This document shows, in pieces, positions 62,671 to 64,000 of a stretch of DNA of 64,000 nt. Made by a program: the position numbers and the translations under genes. The notes under the pieces were generated by a model. The model was not told where the DNA came from. It was given only the letters and a program-made list of their open reading frames with translations, and searched no databases. Source of the DNA: Gammaproteobacteria bacterium MFB021 (GTDB lineage: Bacteria > Pseudomonadota > Gammaproteobacteria > Pseudomonadales > Halomonadaceae); NCBI GenBank assembly GCA_000737985.1, contig JNVT01000006.1, positions 1 through 64,000 of the forward strand. The letters are read 5' to 3'. Numbering within the stretch: position 1 is the first letter of the stretch; each line of letters begins with the position of its first letter.

Positions 62671-63135
62671 TCAGTCCTGATACTGCTCGTCGCTGACCGG
62701 CTCCAGCCACTCGACCGCGCTGCCGTCGACCTGATCTTGAATGGCGACATGTGTCATCGAATGCGTGTCGGAAGCGCCGTGCCAGTGTTTGACGCCCGGG
62801 GGCGTCCAGATCACGTCACCCGCCTTGATCATGCGTTTCTCACCGCCTTCTTCCTGAATCCAGCCGATGCCATCGGTGACGACGAGCGTCTGACCGGCGT
62901 GGTGGGTGTGCCAGTTGGAGCGAGCACCTGGTGAGAACGTGACTTCGCCGCCGGTGGTATGGCGGACATCGTTACTATCGAAGAGCGGATCGATCAGGGC
63001 GTGGCCCACGAACAGCTCTTCGCTCCCCACGGCCGTATTCCGATCCTGAAGATGGCTGATCTGCGTGCTGTCCGCGTGGGCCATGCCCGCGGCCAGAGTC
63101 AAGCTCAGGGCGGTGATCAGGTGGCTCGTTTTCAT
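62671..63135 (-). CDS. Exported cupin-domain protein
   Basis: A 154-residue protein with a clear signal peptide (MKTSHLITALSLTLAAGMAHA). The single cupin barrel has the metal motif SNWHTHHAGQTLVVTDGIGWIQ and PGVKHWHGAS, supplying His and a Gln/Glu-type ligand set. It may be an extracytoplasmic dioxygenase or isomerase, or a binding protein. GAGGA lies 9 bases before the ATG. It is downstream of the LysR gene on the same strand. A CMD-plus-cupin pair is a common functional unit, here in exported form. Confidence 0.85.
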   Translation of the reverse strand: MKTSHLITALSLTLAAGMAHADSTQISHLQDRNTAVGSEELFVGHALIDPLFDSNDVRHTTGGEVTFSPGARSNWHTHHAGQTLVVTDGIGWIQEEGGEKRMIKAGDVIWTPPGVKHWHGASDTHSMTHVAIQDQVDGSAVEWLEPVSDEQYQD

Positions 63136-63536
63136 GGTTGTGTCCTCGGCGTAGCGGTGAGATCGAATGTCGCGATGACCTAAAAATCGTCGGGATCAGG
63201 TCGAGAAAATCCACTATCGATGCAACCTTTGCACAGCTTCTCGTGGCCGACCATGGGGCGAGCGTGTAAAGAGTCATGAGATGAGCTCATGAATTCAAGG
63301 GCGCGGGGCGGGGACTCAGGCAGGGCATTGATCCCAGGATCGTTGGGGGGGTATCCATCGGCAGTGGGCGTGTCGTCGGACCGCGGCGCTTGGGCAATCC
63401 GACGGATGGGCGACACAAGTCGATACCGTCATCGGGTACCGGCGTCAGCGCTAGAGCCAGAGCCAGAGCCAGGGCTAGAGCCAGAGCGAGGGGCTTTGTC
63501 GCCGCGGGCCTCTCGTATGGTGTTGGCCGCGCCAGA
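63136..63536. other. Gap between the cupin and LysR genes
   Basis: A 401-base interval holding a (AGAGCC)-type hexamer repeat at about 63450-63490 and probably the cupin promoter. No supported gene; reading frames through the hexamer array give Arg/Ala runs. Confidence 0.6.
63450..63490. repeat. Hexamer repeat (AGAGCC)n
   Basis: About six imperfect copies of AGAGCC/AGGGCT-type hexamers, including CTAGAGCC twice. Noncoding. Confidence 0.75.
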
Positions 63537-64000
63537 TCACTGCTGGCTCAAGGCGTTGACCAGAATCGAGAAGGCGGGGGAGGACTGCCGGCGGTGGGGG
63601 TAGTAGAGAAAGTAGCCGGTGAACGGCGGTGACCACGCCTCGAGCACGGCTTCGAGTTTCCCGGCGGCGATGGCGTCTGCGGCCAGACCATCGGGTACGT
63701 AGCCGATGCCGTAGCCGTCTATCGCTGCGGTCAACACTGGGTCGATGGTGTTGAACGTCAGCTGTCCTTCTACCTTGACCCGAACTTCGCGACCCTCTTT
63801 CTCGAACTCCCAAGCATAGAGACCACCGTGAGTAGGCAGCCTGAGATTGATGCAGCGGTGTTGGGTCAACTCCTGCGGCGTCTGGGGTCTACCATGCACC
63901 CGGAAGTAGTCAGGCGAGGCGACGGCACGCATCGCGAAGTCCGGCCCCACGCGCACCGCGATCATGCCCTCGCTGACCTGCTCGCCGAGCCGAATGCCGG
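63537..64000 (-). CDS. LysR-family transcriptional regulator (3' part only)
   Basis: The frame is open to the window edge, so only the C-terminal ~154 residues of the effector-binding domain are present; the HTH lies beyond base 64000. The family pattern is clear (GIRLGEQVSEGMIAVRVGPDFAMRAVASPDYFRVHGRP, RCINLRLPTHGGLYAWEFEKEG, VLTAAIDGYGIGYVPDG). An internal Met at 63965 is not the start. It lies upstream of the cupin, CMD and SDR genes on the same strand and is a likely regulator of them. Confidence 0.85.
   Translation of the reverse strand, partial: GIRLGEQVSEGMIAVRVGPDFAMRAVASPDYFRVHGRPQTPQELTQHRCINLRLPTHGGLYAWEFEKEGREVRVKVEGQLTFNTIDPVLTAAIDGYGIGYVPDGLAADAIAAGKLEAVLEAWSPPFTGYFLYYPHRRQSSPAFSILVNALSQQ

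Overview
The window is high-GC, densely coded DNA from a gammaproteobacterium. The best guess is a moderate halophile of the Halomonadaceae (Halomonas/Salinicola-like). The reasons are a betIBA choline-to-betaine operon with a choline-binding protein, a KtrAB potassium system, an NSS sodium symporter, and pseudomonad-like regulatory motifs and REP sequence. This assignment is inference; there is no rRNA or other marker in the window.

Layout. 1-5581: the end of a small acidic-tailed gene, overlapping a 1632-residue SMC/MukB-like ATPase. 5698-10023: cyclopropane fatty acid synthase, a thiamine-binding-type small protein, a lipoprotein, and the divergent argP/argO pair for basic amino acid export. 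10076-13831: ktrA-ktrB and a sodium symporter. 13915-16957: a SIMPL-domain protein, a BtuF-like cobalamin-binding protein, the corrinoid adenosyltransferase and a small winged-helix protein. 17035-25194: an envelope/lipid A region with a nucleotide-sugar epimerase, two ArnT-like glycosyltransferases, a PmrA/PmrB (ColR/ColS-like) two-component system, and a GT2 / LAB_N / ArnT operon preceded by a perfect PmrA-type box. 25464-26561: a radical SAM protein behind a perfect LexA box. 26718-29102: btuB behind a cobalamin riboswitch that is split by a 158-bp MITE-like element. 29168-37542: a MotA/MotB-type pair, GDPD, FhuF-like ferric reductase with a Fur-like box, a hypothetical, quinone oxidoreductase, SLC13-type permease and RlpA-like lipoprotein. 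37681-41630: fadE with a PsrA-like operator and a diguanylate cyclase. 41660-49175: the mdtABC-type RND efflux operon. 49397-54732: betIBA with a divergent choline-binding protein gene. 54879-59149: tRNA-Met, an overlapping YfcC transporter / GntR / ArgE operon, and three near-identical tRNA-Asn genes. 59419-64000: a less GC-rich LysR-linked set of two SDRs plus exported CMD, cupin and cyclophilin-like proteins, possibly acquired at the tRNA-Asn locus.

Functional themes are osmoadaptation (choline oxidation, K+ uptake, Na+ symport), cobalamin capture and activation (BtuB, BtuF, BtuR), envelope remodelling under a two-component system, and efflux. The most unusual points are the MITE inside an apical loop of the btuB riboswitch, the SMC-like ATPase with glycine in the place of the Walker B glutamate, a REP-derived minisatellite, and tandem repeats that start at stop codons. 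Many longer alternative-frame ORFs are GC-rich shadows and were left out.
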